NCBI GenBank assembly: GCA_949128115.1
Contig: OX421963.1
Coordinates: 32,843,979 to 32,907,978, forward strand
DNA length: 64,000 nt
DNA from: Anaspis maculata
Taxonomy: Eukaryota; Arthropoda; Insecta; Coleoptera; Scraptiidae
Direction of reading: 5' to 3'
Position numbers and translations under genes: made by a program. Below the pieces are notes generated by a model. It ran no database searches. It saw only the letters and a list, made by a program, of their open reading frames with translations, and was not told the DNA's origin. The stretch's first letter is position 1; every line of letters begins with the position of its first letter. Of the stretch, positions 35,923-47,078 are shown piece by piece.

Positions 35923-36125
35923 AACAAGTGAGTATGCCTTCACGTGCGTGAGTCTCAGTGGCGCATTTTCTCAAAGAGGCATATTGTGAACGTAAAGAAA
36001 TTTGGTTGAAGGAGAAACACCATTCCTTGCCCACTTTCTTCATTTGAAACTCATTGTGATATTTTGTTATCAGAATGGGGTACTTGCCAACTAAATAGAT
36101 TTGAATGAAAATTCCTTCACTCATC

Positions 36126-37590
36126 AATATTTTTTTGTTTGAGGGCGGGAGCTGGGAGCGGCGACTAATCAAAAGTGGCCTATCTCTTCCCATTTTTAGT
36201 CAGCTATCTATATAGCGGAACAATTAGATCGCCATGTCTTCAAGGTTATGTTTTACATTTATCTCTTACTTTGGGGGCGGCGTGTGGGAGCGGCAGAGTT
36301 TGGCAAAGAAATTTTTCCACAGTTTGAGTTGGGAGTTTCTGAATGTTTGAGGTAACATTAAAATGTAAATCAGTGGAAATTATTGGGAGTTGCACTTTTT
36401 TTCTTTTGGGGGTGGAAGTTGGAGGCGGCGTCATATCAAAAGTAGCCTATTCTTTCCCATTTTTAGTAAGCTATCTATATAGCGAAAGAATTAGATCGTT
36501 ATGTCTTCGGGTTTATGTTTTTCATTCATCTCTCACTTTGATGGCAGCGTATGGGGGCGGCAGCATTCGGCAAAGTAACTGTTGCACAGTTTGAGTTGGA
36601 AGTTACTAAATGTAAGGGAAATATGACAATTAGTGAAAATTGTGAAAGTTACATTTTTTGCTTGGAGGCGGCAGCTGGAGGCGGCGGCTAATTAAAGTGG
36701 CCTATCTTTTTCCAATTTCAGTCAGCTATCAATATAGTGAAAGAATTAGATCGCTATGTCTTCAGGTTCATGTTTTTCATTTATCTCTTACTTTGGGGGC
36801 GGCGTGTGGGAGCGGCAGCGTTCGGCTGAGCAAATGTTGCACAATTTGAGTTGGCAGTTCCTGAATGTTAAAGGGAACATCTTAATCAGTAACATTTGTG
36901 AAAGTTGCACTTTTTATCGTTTGGGGGCGGAATCTGGGGGCGGCGACTAACCAAAAGTAGCCTATCCTTTCCCATTTTTAGTCAGCTATCTATATACCGA
37001 TAGAATCAGATCGCTATGTCTTCGGGTTTATGTTTTTCATCCATCTCTCACTTTGATGGCAGCGTATGGGGGCGGCAGCATTCGGCAAAGTAACTGTTGC
37101 ACAGTTTGAGTTGGAAGTTACCAAATGTAAGGGAAATATGACAATCAGTGAAAATTGTGAAAGTTGCATTTTTTTATTTGGAGGCGGCAGCTGGAGGCGG
37201 CAGCTGGAGGCGGCAGCTGGAGGCGGCGGCTAATTAAAAGTGCCCTATCTTTTTCCAATTTCAGTCAGCTATTAATATAGTGAAAGAATTAGATCGTTAT
37301 GTCTTCAGGTTCATGTTTTTCATTTATCTTTTACTTTGGGGGCGGCGTGTGGGAGCGGCAGCGTTCGGCTGAGCAAATGTTGCACAATTTGAGTTGGCAG
37401 TTCCTAAATGTTGAAGGGAACATCTCAATCAGTAACATTTGTGAAAGTTGCACTTTTTATCGTTTGGGGGCGGAATCTGGGGGCGGCGACTAACCAAAAG
37501 TAGCCTATCCTTTCCCATTTTTAGTCAGCTATTTATATACCGAAAGAATCAGATCGCTATGTCTTCGGGTTCATGTTTTTCATTTTAAAG
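36126..37590. repeat. Satellite-like tandem array, roughly 270-bp monomers in dimers
   Basis: Six copies of a TCAGCTAT...ATATA block occur near 36203, 36470, 36727, 36990, 37270 and 37530, each followed by an ATGTCTTC motif and a G-rich GGGGGCGGC segment. Alternate monomers are more alike: one type has GCGTGTGGGAGCGGCAG (36274, 36797, 37340), the other GCGTATGGGGGCGGCAG (36545, 37066). This gives a higher-order period of 543 bp. ORFs 543 bp apart with near-identical sequence are by-products of the array. Confidence 0.85.
37180..37232. repeat. 13-bp minisatellite inside the array
   Basis: GGAGGCGGCAGCT is repeated about four times. The other monomers have only one or two copies of this G-rich block, so it expanded locally. 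The closely spaced G-runs are compatible with G-quadruplex formation. Confidence 0.8.
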
Positions 37591-37889
37591 TGCTTGGGGG
37601 CGGTTTTTAGCAGTTTTTTCATGTTGGCGGCGCATATTGAAGACGGAATGTTTGTTGGCTTACGTTAATAAGTGGCAACTATGTATTATTCAAAAAATGA
37701 GAACACTAGAGCATCAGGTCTGGTAGAAAGTGCAATATTATGTTATTTCAAGTTTATCGGGGGCGGTTTTCCATGTTGGCGGCGCAATATGGACATCCAA
37801 TATAGCCTAGCCCTCCTTTGGGAGTGGCAGCTATGTAACAGCGAAAAAATTAGAAAGCTAGGTCGTCTAGTTTGGGAGGAGTTCGATGA
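37591..37889. repeat. Diverged edge of the G-rich array
   Basis: GGGGGCGGTTTT followed by CATGTTGGCGGCGCA occurs twice (about 37596-37635 and 37758-37790), a related but shorter repeat at the array boundary. Confidence 0.5.
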
Positions 37890-37951
37890 ACGGACGGACG
37901 GACGGACGGACGGACGGACGGACGGACGGACGGACGGACGGACGGACGGAC
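37890..37951. repeat. (ACGG)n microsatellite
   Basis: About 15 tandem copies of the tetranucleotide. A three-copy version in a similar context (GGACGGACAAAGCG, then TGCGCTAAAAAT about 40-45 bp later) lies at 39138-39152, so the tetranucleotide tract appears to be part of a mobile repeat. ORFs through the tract encode DGRT repeats by necessity and are not genes. Confidence 0.9.
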
Positions 37952-38231
37952 AAAGCGGTTGCAATAGCGATTGTCATCAAGATGGAAAATGCGCTAAAAA
38001 TAAAGACTATTCAGAAAAAGTTATTAGCTTTGAACAATTTCCCAAAACTTTCGGACCATACGTTATGCGAAAAATGTATAATACTTGATAATAAAAATGC
38101 CAAACGGGTGGTGCTTTTGACAGAAAGTTAATTACAAAACGCAGAATTTCATCAAGCCCACGAATATTGACAGTATTGACACAAACTCCTGTTCAACGTG
38201 CGCTGTGGGTTCTACAAATTTTCTGTATATG

Positions 38232-38447
38232 ACCCATTCACGTTGCCAATGCAGAACTAGGAATTTTTGGATCAAAAATAAAGCGACAAGATGGAGCGCT
38301 GGCTGGGGCCCTACAGCTACGGCTGATAGCCGCTATCGTCTGGTTGCTATTGCATCAGGTGACATCGACCGTAGCCGTAGCCCCATAGCTTGGCACTTTA
38401 TTTTTGATACAAAAAGTCCTAGTTCTGCATTTGCAACGTGAACGGGT
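38232..38447. mobile_element. 216-bp MITE with about 50-bp inverted ends
   Basis: ACCCATTCACGTTG ... CAATGCAGAACTAGGA at the left is repeated inverted at the right (TCCTAGTTCTGCATT ... CAACGTGAACGGGT), followed inward by AAAAATAAAG on both sides. The central 100 bp is GC-rich. Confidence 0.75.
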
Positions 38448-39096
38448 AATACCTACTCGTGCTCGTGTAACATCGTAGTGGAAAGTCCGAAAATGAGACA
38501 GTGATGTAAAAAAGCAACAAAATCCACCAGAAGAGAGGAAAAAAGGTTTGTTAAATAATATCCAGTGTGTTATTATGTCTGTAAAAATAATAGAGTTTAA
38601 TGAAGGTGACAGTGCTGCTTCTCCCAAATTGAGTGACTCGCATTTTTAAAACAACAGTCAATTAGCCGTCGAGCTGGACGCGGGGCGTTGTTTTAACTAA
38701 AAGTAAATGGTTTTTCGGTCGCCCTTGTTAAAATAATTCAGGACTTTGCTTTGTTTTGGTCGCTTTTCTTTCTGGAGGGCGCTTCATACATAGGTATATC
38801 GCACCCGCGCGATGCGCGTTCAAGAGTTTTCCGTGCAGAAAAAACCGAGCCTTCTCCCGCATACCTAAACTCGATTATGGATAAATTATTACGATTCGAT
38901 CAAAATCCTATCCCTGACCCTTAAACTGTCGCCATCATCATTTGAAAGGGAAATTGAACTCTTAACTCCGCATGTGTAGAAATGTGTGCCCAGAGGGCGT
39001 GTTTCGGAGACTGCACAAATTCAAATTTCGCATGACAGCACTTCATATTCTCGAGGTGGGTTATTCATACAGCAAACTTTTTCAAGGCCTACGATT

Positions 39097-39522
39097 AAGG
39101 ACGGCATTTCCAAGGATAAACTAGGACTAGATGCTGTGACGGACGGACGGACAAAGCGAGGACAAAAGCGCCTTCCCGTTTGGAGAAGTGCGCTAAAAAT
39201 GGCTTAAACAGACTGCGGATTAGCTGCAGAGCAAAAGAGAAACAGATAGATTCTTGCGTAGCGTTTCTGTCAAATCTGAGCGGCTAAAAATGTAACAAAA
39301 AAAATGAGTTACTCAAATCTGGGCTGGCAAGAGAATGAGGGACTTTTTTTGAAAAGATTAAAAAAATTTGAAAAAAAACTGAGTTCCTCGAATTTTGAAA
39401 TTTTCAAATACTTAATCATTTTCATTCTAGATTTCAGATTGCTCTTCTTTTTTTCAAGTCTCTTACTCCACTAATTCTCATAAAACTCACGTTAAAAGAA
39501 AAAACACTAGGAAATGCCGTCC
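39097..39522. mobile_element. TIR element, AAGGACGGCATTTCC ends (copy a)
   Basis: The left end AAGGACGGCATTTCC and the right end GGAAATGCCGTCC are inverted repeats. The interior matches the inverted copy at 62128-62483 (AACAGACTGCGGATTAGCTG, GAAACAGATAGATTC and the AT-rich centre). This copy has about 85 extra bases near the left end that include three ACGG units. Confidence 0.7.
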
Positions 39523-39639
39523 AATGGGTTTCTGATGCGACTAAAAAAGTTGTTGACGGGAATCGGTTTTATTTTATTTTTTCGTCAAGTAGAAACTTCT
39601 TCAAAAAGAAAATGTACGGGCATTGCTATCAAATTTTGA

Positions 39640-40100
39640 AAATTTCCAAAAAAAATTGAAAATTTTTGATTTTGAAAACTAAATAGCATCGACAATGCAT
39701 CTTTCCTCAAGAAAGTCGCATGGCAAATTTGACTTTCTATTTAAAAAAAAAACTACCAAAAATGATTTCTACTAATTTACTTTTTCATGTCTACGAGAAA
39801 TCATTTTTGGTAGCTTTTTTTGAAAATAGAAAGTTCAAATTTGACATGCGACGTTCTTGAGGAAAGATGTATAGACAATACATATAGAAAAGACCATATG
39901 TCGTCACGGATTTTTACGGTTGCGTAGGAACCAGGCGAGTCCATCATTCAAAAAAAGGTTGGCTGATTTTTGATGCCCCAATATCCGTGACGACGGTGGT
40001 GATAACATATGGTCTTCTCTCTCTATTTGTATTGTCTATATGTATTGCTATATAGTTTTTGAATTTTCAAAAATCAAAATCAAAATTTTTTAAAAATTAC
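39640..40100. repeat. Foldback of AT-rich sequence with internal hairpin
   Basis: At 39692-39873 two arms pair closely (TCTTTCCTCAAGAA, TACCAAAAATGATTTCT and their inverses) around a 25-base loop. Outer AAAATTTTTGATTTTGAAAA-type sequence at about 39655-39690 pairs with 40050-40090. A separate MITE (39874-40036) sits in the right half. Confidence 0.65.
39874..40036. mobile_element. 163-bp MITE inside the foldback
   Basis: Inverted ends GACAATACATATAGA ... GACCATATG ... CGTCACGGAT, with TA on both flanks (39872-39873 and 40037-40038). It separates sequences that otherwise pair, so it inserted later. Confidence 0.65.
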
Positions 40101-40119
40101 CCAAGTTTCAATCGTTAGA

Positions 40120-40266
40120 CCGAGAACACAAGGAAGGCAGATTTCCGGTCGGTGCCGACAAATCTGCGCCAGCTGTAGCCAAAGTGCAGGCGATCACGCA
40201 GTGTGCCCAAGAGGATTGTCGGCGCTGACTGCTGGAACCGGCAACCTGGCTTCATTGTCTTTTCGG
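40120..40266. mobile_element. Possible MITE with diverged ends
   Basis: The left end ACCGAGAACACAAGGAAGGC and the reverse-complemented right end CCGAAAAGACAATGAAGCC are similar, as are the TTTCCGG/TTGCCGG blocks following. Weak, imperfect match. Confidence 0.4.
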
Positions 40267-43200
40267 CCTTGAGCTTCAGAGTCAACCCAATAAAATAATC
40301 AAATAATAGTTAGTCGGGTGCAGAATAGTATACGACCTATACACTGCCAACAACTCGTTTCCAAAAAAATGTAGAATAATACAGGGGTCTCACTATAGCA
40401 AACCGACATAGTCAAAGGATAAGTATTTAGATCGTTTTTTTGAGGCGGATCAGGATCAGTCTCTAAAATTTTTCTAACGTCCTCCGTTTCAGGATGATTC
40501 ATGTAATTTGTCGAAATGTATTTAAATGTTTTACATTTTGGTGACAGTGATTTTCCTACTGTGATATTTTTCATTATGCCTACATGCAATAAGTTCTAAT
40601 GAGTTTTTTTGCACTACCTATATTAAATGCGTTATTTTACGACCTCAAAACAAAGTGACTCTTTTTAGCCCTTGGGCAAAAAAGTCGTCATGGCAACAAG
40701 CGCTCTTGATCCTTTTCAGAGGAGACGTCACCTTCTATTTTGACGTAACTACTTGATGCGATGCAAAATGGACATTTGTAGGGAACACGAGAGACTACAA
40801 GAACAACAAAATTAGCACGTTTACATACGAAAACCAATAAATACCTGTTTTATGCTAGTAAGCGATGGGGCCCCGGCAGCTACGTGTTCAAGATAGGTGA
40901 TAAGTAACCTGCCACTCGTCCATGCGATCTGGTAGGCTATGACCTGGTTAAATTTCAGGATGTCAAGCTGCTTTCTTGGGGCACAGCCTACCCCAATTCC
41001 GAATTTTGTTGATCGCATGGTAGATCGTGCGACGTACAACCAAGTAATCAGCGCTGCCATGACAATTTTTCAACGACTCAATAACTCGAAATTGCCCGTC
41101 TTGCACTAGCCAGTGCAAAAAACATTGTATGCACCTTGAGCTAAAGTGCGTTTTTCCCCTTGTGCTTGCTTCCCTCGGCCTACGGCCTCGGTCGCAATCT
41201 CGCACAGCGGGGAAAAAAAGTGGCACTTCATGCCCATGGTACATAAATAACTATTATACTTCCCCGACCCACCACTCAACGAGGAGGGGAAGTACTGTGA
41301 ACGCGCTAAAAAATATTTTCGAGATTTCGACGGATATATCAGTTTTGAGGTCTCCTATGACGATTGAGACCATAATGATCTCTTGTCTGTAGGTATGTGT
41401 GTATGTGTCTGTGACCTTCCACGATAACAGCCGCAACGTCTATCCAGACATGGTTTCACCGTCGAATGAGCTCATTAGTTTTTGGCTGTCATTTGTCAAA
41501 CGAAAGTGTCACTGTCAACAAATGTCAGAACCTATATCTCACGGAACTTGATTTGCAACATATCATTTGAAAGCCCCTGAAAAACTGTATTCAGAACATT
41601 TAAAAGTAATGCCCTATCTGTCAAATAATGAAAAATGTCAAAGTTCAAAACTTTACCATTTAATTATTCAAAACTTATACGATGAATTGGAACCAAATTT
41701 GGTAGAAAGCAATACAACAAAAGATTCAAGTTAAGTCTGCAGTTGCAGTTTTCCACCATTTTCCAGTCGGGCGTTGTAGATTTTCAAAATTTCTCCTGGC
41801 CGTTGCCACCTGAGAGGGCCTCTCGCCCGTGTTTTGACCAAAACAACATACTCGCTTTTGTAGCAGGACTTCACTCAAAAATTGATTCCTGCTCGGGGAT
41901 CGACTTAAAAAAAAAATCCGACTGATATTGAAAGAAGATTGGATTGGGCGTCGTGTAGGCCTATTTTCACAATCGACACGTTTCCGGTTTTCCGACGGTA
42001 ATTTTTTCAAAATGAAATTTGGACATTCCGTGAATTTGAAAAAAAATGCAGTGTAAACTTCGACATGCGGTGATTCCCACGAAATATTTATTTCAGATGC
42101 CGACATGCTAAGGATGAGAGTTGGCGGAAAGATTGAATTAATTTTTTGGAGGAAAAACTTTTGAAATCGAACCCACGGTTTTCAAATTTTCCTCTCTAGA
42201 AAAACTACAAATTTTCCAACATTTTATCCCGTGAACAGATTTTCACCAATTTTTTTTACACAAGAGGAAACTGGTTCTTGAACATTTTCCAACTTTTTTG
42301 TTTCCAATTTCCCGGGACTTGTCCTACTCACCGCCGACGGCGATGTATGAGAGGGAGCTTGCCACTGGGCATTCTCCCACATGATTTTTACAAACATACC
42401 TACCTATTATCTAATCAGATAGATTGTAATTATTTTGGGATATCAAATTAAAAAAAAACGGGAATTTTCCGGTTGAAAATGTAAAAGCGGCATAATGGGT
42501 TTTCGAGACTGGACTTGAATGATGGAGTTTAAAGTGAATCCTTAATTGATGTTTCCTACAATAAGATGATTTGGAATAAGATTATGAGGTTTTCCTGGAA
42601 AGTTTTCCTAACAAAATTTTCAATTTCCTGGGTATTATTTTCAAACTTTTTCTCTAATTCCAACTTCCCACCCGGAGTGACGTTTCGAACAAAAATTCAC
42701 ATAGGTTCCCTTGATACTAAACGGGAAAGTTTTGGGGTGACACAACCGATTTCTTTATCGATAGACCCGCAGGGTGACACTGACACTGACAACCGTCTCA
42801 TCAGGAATCCGAATCAGTTGCGAACATACAAATTCACTTTTAGGGCTAATTGCAATGGTGTATGAACCCCAGCATTACATTCTTGCTTTATAGTGTGCCA
42901 AGTTCGCAGCTACGAAATAAAATTAAGTTACGAATTCGAGATATTTTATATGATGGAGCAGATGTTGAATTAACCGAATCCCTGTACAGATCTGCACAAC
43001 TAATGTGAAATGCTGTAACGCCATCTACAACTAATCTTCAACTAATTGAATTTGCTAGATTGCTTTGCCCGATAAAATATACATTTACCTAGCACTCCAT
43101 GTAATTCCAGAGGTTATCTGTGGGTGCGCTACTGCTGCGAAATACAGTAAACAGCTCGTTTATTTGCCTTTGGGCTACAATAAACACTCTAATAATGCGA

Positions 43201-43690
43201 ATAAATAAACAAGCAAAATAGCAAGCAAGCATGATAAACCACTCCGGATTTTAGTTTTTGTCTATTATTATAAACAGGGTTCTTCTTAGCAGACTAGCAC
43301 ACAATACTTACACCGCACCACACTTGCATCAGGCTTTTGCTTTGTTCGATTCTTTCAATCACAAACCGAGTAAGTGCAGGTTTATACCGGGATCGTAACT
43401 TTGCGCTTTACGATGCATCAGGTAATATACTTCTAGTTCAAATAATAAATTTCATTGCAAACGCACTCTATTTTGAAATAATAATATATCCTTTGCCTAT
43501 AAAGTATCCGAATATAACTCGCAGAACGTGATCGCATACGCATATTCGAATGAATTAAACCATTATAATATGTAATAATCTGATGTGTGTTCGGTTATTC
43601 GGTGTTTTGTTGTGTTCTCATTATCCTTTAAAACGGTTTTACGAGTTTTGTGGTGCCGACAATAAAACAATCATAAGTTAGTACCTCTAG
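40267..43690. other. No gene recognised; one small foldback
   Basis: A foldback at 41144-41229 pairs AAGTGCGTTTTTCCCC with an inverse containing GGGGAAAAAAAGTGGCACTT; its loop holds CGGCCTACGGCC. The sequence from 41250 to 41640 resembles dispersed repeat DNA (TACTTCCCC inverted about the first 40 bp), but I cannot classify it. No coding exon seen. Confidence 0.4.
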
Positions 43691-43692
43691 TA

Positions 43693-43842
43693 CCGGGTGT
43701 TTGTTTAACGTCTGTGATTGTAGCAAGCACGGGGTCAGACCCCAGAAATCGCAGTAAGAGGTGCGATTCTAGTGAGCAGTAGGGGATACCCAAGGTCATG
43801 TGCGCGCATGCGATTACAGACACTGTATTTATAAACACCCCG
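43693..43842. mobile_element. 150-bp MITE of the CCGGGTGTTTATAAA family
   Basis: The left end CCGGGTGTTTG and the reverse-complemented right end CGGGGTGTTTATAAA are flanked by TA (43691-43692 and 43843-43844). The subterminal TCTGTGATTG and its inverse also pair. Related to the 5775-7000 element. Confidence 0.7.
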
Positions 43843-43844
43843 TA

Positions 43845-44892
43845 TATTCAGAATTTGCGCACATCGCGGCTTTCTCGCTCTATTCAAAATTAGGTTTGGA
43901 AAAATGGAAGAACTGTCCACCTACGACCAAAATTGATGATTGTTGTTCAATTGAGTGTGTAAGTACATCGTTTTAAAAGCTTGTCGTGAGACAGAATGAT
44001 ACTAAAGCCTAAAGTCCAAGCCCCTGAGTGCGTTTCATGGCCTTGAAAGTGGTTATCTGTTCAATCCCTGGGCTGTTGCGCTTGTGCCCCAACTGCGTAC
44101 TCCATAACGCGAGTTTTACGCATGTATTTCTACGATGTGCCGTGCCACTCTCACCGCTCTTCGTTATCTATGGTACGCCACTGGAGTAGGTAATTTTAAA
44201 CTCCCGCGGGCTGTCAAATATCGAACCTACGTACACAAGAAGACATAGATAGCCACTCCACTTCACCATGAACGTCACGGTCTTGAAGAAACGCCTCTGA
44301 ATTCTCTCAAACGACGCTATGTGGACCTCATAAGCTGGAGCCCATTACATGCGTACTCGAGACAGGTACGGACAAACGACATGTACAATTGTACAACAAT
44401 AGGGTTATTGCATGTAGAGGGAGTTTATGGCAAAACGTCAATAGTGTCATTGTCATCTGTCAAGTTTCATCAATGCAGAGTCAACGTCAACCGGACTAAC
44501 CTCACTATATATGTACTGTCATTTTTACGTGCTTTGTTCACATACTGGTTTGTTCGGCGATTACGAGATCGAGATTGTGATTTCTAATCATTCTAACAAT
44601 GCCTTACAGCTGTTATGTGCCCTAATCCTTATCTATGGCCCCAATCCAATTCCCTAACAAACGTCAAAACATAACTAGATCCTTGCGCTGCCTGCCGGTG
44701 ATCAGGTGAACGAATTTCATGCGATCACCGTATAGGGATGTTCCCATCCACTGTCGCACGCAAGGGCGCATGTTCAGATCACCCACCTGACTGGCGATCT
44801 GGGATGCGCCGACTCTCAACTGCCGACTTTCAAAAACTCCAATCCATCAGATTCCCAATTAATCCGAAAATCAGGAAGAAGTTATCTTGTAG
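43845..44892. other. No gene recognised
   Basis: Non-coding by inspection. Weak inverted similarity around GATCAGGTGA (44700) and TCACCCACCTGA (44778) is too diverged to call. Confidence 0.4.
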
Positions 44893-45095
44893 CCAGTTCC
44901 ACCAGCGAATTTGATCATTGTTAACTAATTGAGATATTTTCTCTGGTGAATATTGGCTTAGTGGTTATGGAAAAATGTTCAGACCACAACAGCTTGTATG
45001 CATTTTCCGTGGTCATTCAACCAGCATTGACCTGGAATCCATCAGAGACAATGTCTCAATTAGCTAACAATAATTAAATTCGCTGGTGGAACTGG
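44893..45095. mobile_element. 203-bp MITE with about 42-bp inverted ends
   Basis: CCAGTTCCACCAGCGAATTT at the left pairs with its inverse at the right; the match continues through TTGTTAACTAATTGAGA. It overlaps the end of the reverse transcriptase remnant, cutting it off. Confidence 0.75.
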
Positions 45096-45406
45096 ATGTT
45101 ACTATCATTCTAGCTGATTCATCGGCATATGAGGGGTAAGATACATTTAGGTCTGTGACGATATCGTTGATAAATATGCCAAAAAGGACAGGTCCCAGAA
45201 CAGTTCCCTGGGGTAACCCAGAAGGCTGCACGTAGACGGAAGAACGATACCCGTTGTATTGCACATTGCACATGCTGACTGCAACCACTCAAGTACGACT
45301 CAAACGACTTGACAAGGGAGGGTGAAAGCCCAAATAATGCTTCGAGTTTTTCAATCAGGATTGGCAGACGGAAGGGGTGAACTTGGATGATAGATACATT
45401 TTCCAC
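45064..45406 (-). pseudogene. Non-LTR retrotransposon reverse transcriptase fragment
   Basis: The minus strand carries the RT palm in two frames. The upstream frame (to about 45285) encodes the helix before the palm (LSPSLVKSFESYLSG). After a frameshift comes SGLPQGTVLGPVLFGIFIND and then YADE, the counterpart of the catalytic YADD box of Jockey-type LINEs. The last Asp is Glu here, which would be expected to impair catalysis. The fragment ends in a MITE (44893-45095) and starts at a run of C (45411-45424). It encodes no functional protein. Confidence 0.75.
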
Positions 45407-45648
45407 AGAAAATCCCCCCCCCCCCGATGTAATGCAGGCGGAATGACGTTGACTGCATTGAAGAGAATTGAAAGGCGGAAAATTTTCAATTGAACACTCA
45501 AATCATTTTAGAGAGAAAAGGAGTTATACGTTTTGGAACTTTTTCTTCAGAAAGGGTATTTCTCTTCAATTTGGGGTATCACAAAGTAGGTGATGTCATT
45601 TGAAATTTCCACTGTTGGGGTGTGGGTGAAGGCCAAGGAGTTGAAGAT

Positions 45649-46934
45649 AGAAAGGACCCGGCACGATTCTTATGGAAAATGGCTCCCGGTTAAATTATCT
45701 GAATTTTTGATATGATGTAGCTCATGAGATACTAATCAAATACCGTGAACCTCAAACTCAAATAATGGACAGCTTTTTACCCACAGCGGGTTGAAGTTGG
45801 AGGTTTTGACAGCTTAAAAATGATATTCTGACGTAAATAAAAACTTTCTGACGGCCCCGTGGCGCAGGCGGTCAAGTGGCTGCCTGTGACGCGGAAGTCC
45901 CGGGTTCGATTCCCGGTGGAAAGTCTGGGTGTTGTGTTGTCCGAAATTTGTACTTTTCTGAATTTGTAAACCTGATAAATAAAGGGCAAACTCCTATGGC
46001 AAGAAAAAAGCCGATAAGGAGAAAAACATTATTATAAAAAAAAAACTTTCTATTTGGTTTCTCTTCAAGATGTGTCTCATGCTATATGTATTTATTTGAC
46101 AGAAAAATATCAACCCCCTCCTCCACCCCCATCCCCTATCTACCATCACAAAATTCGAGATTACTCTCAAAAGCCATGCAGATGGCTTATGTGATTTAAA
46201 TTATGAATTTTGACATAAAAATTATTTTCCACCCCTAATGTTGGGGTGCCGATTTTCCAATTTTCCTCGGTTAATTTGGCTGAATTTTCGATATTGTGTA
46301 CTTCTAATTCTGCTGAACAAAAAGTTCACATGTCAAAACTTATTCCTATGGACAGTTTTTGTTCTACAGGGTACTGAAGTTGAAGATTTGAGAGCATAAA
46401 TATTAAACTTTAGTCCCCAGCAGAACGAAAACTGTTCATAGGAATAAGTTTTGGTATAGGAACTTTTTGTTCAGCAGAATTAGAACTACACAATACCAAA
46501 AATTCAGCCAAGTTAACCAAGGAAAATTGGAAAATCGGCACCCCAACATTAGGGGTGGAAAATAATTTTTATGTCAAAATTCATGATTTGAATCACAGAA
46601 GCCATCCGCATCGCTTTCGGGAGTGATCTCGAATTTTATGATGGAAGATAGGGGTTTGGGGTGGAGGAGGGGGTTGATATTTTTCTGTCAAATAAATACA
46701 TTTAGCATGAAACACAACTTGAAGAGAAACCAAATAAAAAGCTTCTATTAATGTCATAATATCATTTTGAAGCCGTCAAAACCTCCAACTTAAACCCCCT
46801 GTGGGTGAAAAACTGTCCATTATTTGAGTTTGGGGTTTACGGTATTCGATTAGTATCTCATGATCTACAACATATCAAAAATTCAGAGAATTTAACCGGG
46901 AGCCATTTTCCATAAGAATCGTGCGGGGTCCTTT
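45649..46934. repeat. 1.28-kb palindrome, inserted in another element and itself interrupted
   Basis: The ends GGACCCGGCACGATTCTTAT and its inverse ATAAGAATCGTGCGGGGTCC define two arms that pair closely over about 500 bp to a centre near 46400. Further pairs are GTGCCGATTTTCC, ATCAACCCCCTCCTCCACCC and TTATTCCTATG. The left arm is interrupted by a SINE (45850-46040). No coding sequence seen. Confidence 0.8.
45850..46040 (+). mobile_element. tRNA-derived SINE with 11-bp target duplication
   Basis: AAAAACTTTCT occurs at 45839-45849 and 46041-46051 on either side; the opposite palindrome arm shows the uninterrupted site. The head begins GGCCCCGTGGCGCAGG and has RNA polymerase III A box TGGCGCAGGCG (45860-45870) and B box GGTTCGATTCC (45903-45913), 32 bp apart. 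The tail is AT-rich with ATT repeats and a short A run. A tRNA gene is ruled out because no 3' acceptor strand pairs with GGCCCCG. Confidence 0.88.
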
Positions 46935-47078
46935 GCCAATGTTGGTTTTAATGTCCCCCTACCCCCTCTATATAAAAATCGACCTGCTTTCACTCGAAGC
47001 TCGAAAAAACATTCATTAGGAATCGGGAGTTATGTTATTACGTGTGGATAGTTTTCAATAATGATCACACGGAACGCT

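Larger units (their letters stand above)
45432..47078. mobile_element. Partial foldback element (family of 48000-49083), split by a second palindrome
   Basis: Sequence from about 45432 to 45650 follows the right half of the 48000-49083 element (GGAATGACG, TCTTCAATTTGGGGTATCAC, AAAGTAGGTGATGTCATTTG). Its continuation resumes at 46935 (GCCAATGTTGG, CCCCCT, ATATAAAAATCGACCTG) and ends GATAGTTTTCA ... TGATCAC at about 47078. The left half is missing. The intervening 1.28 kb is the palindrome of 45649-46934. Confidence 0.65.

Noticed and set aside
36126..37590. CRISPR array
   Set aside because: The roughly 270-bp monomers are not separated by unique spacers, and the sequence is eukaryotic.
37672..38131. 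ORFs with DGRT repeats on both strands
   Set aside because: They are forced by the (ACGG)n tract, whose tetranucleotide leaves several frames open.
44690..44820. GATCAGGTGA / CACCCACCTGA inverted repeat as a MITE
   Set aside because: Similarity is short and too diverged to set boundaries.
45850..45930. Possible tRNA gene
   Set aside because: A and B boxes are present, but the 3' acceptor strand does not pair with the 5' GGCCCCG, and the segment is inside a 191-bp unit with target duplications: it is a SINE head.
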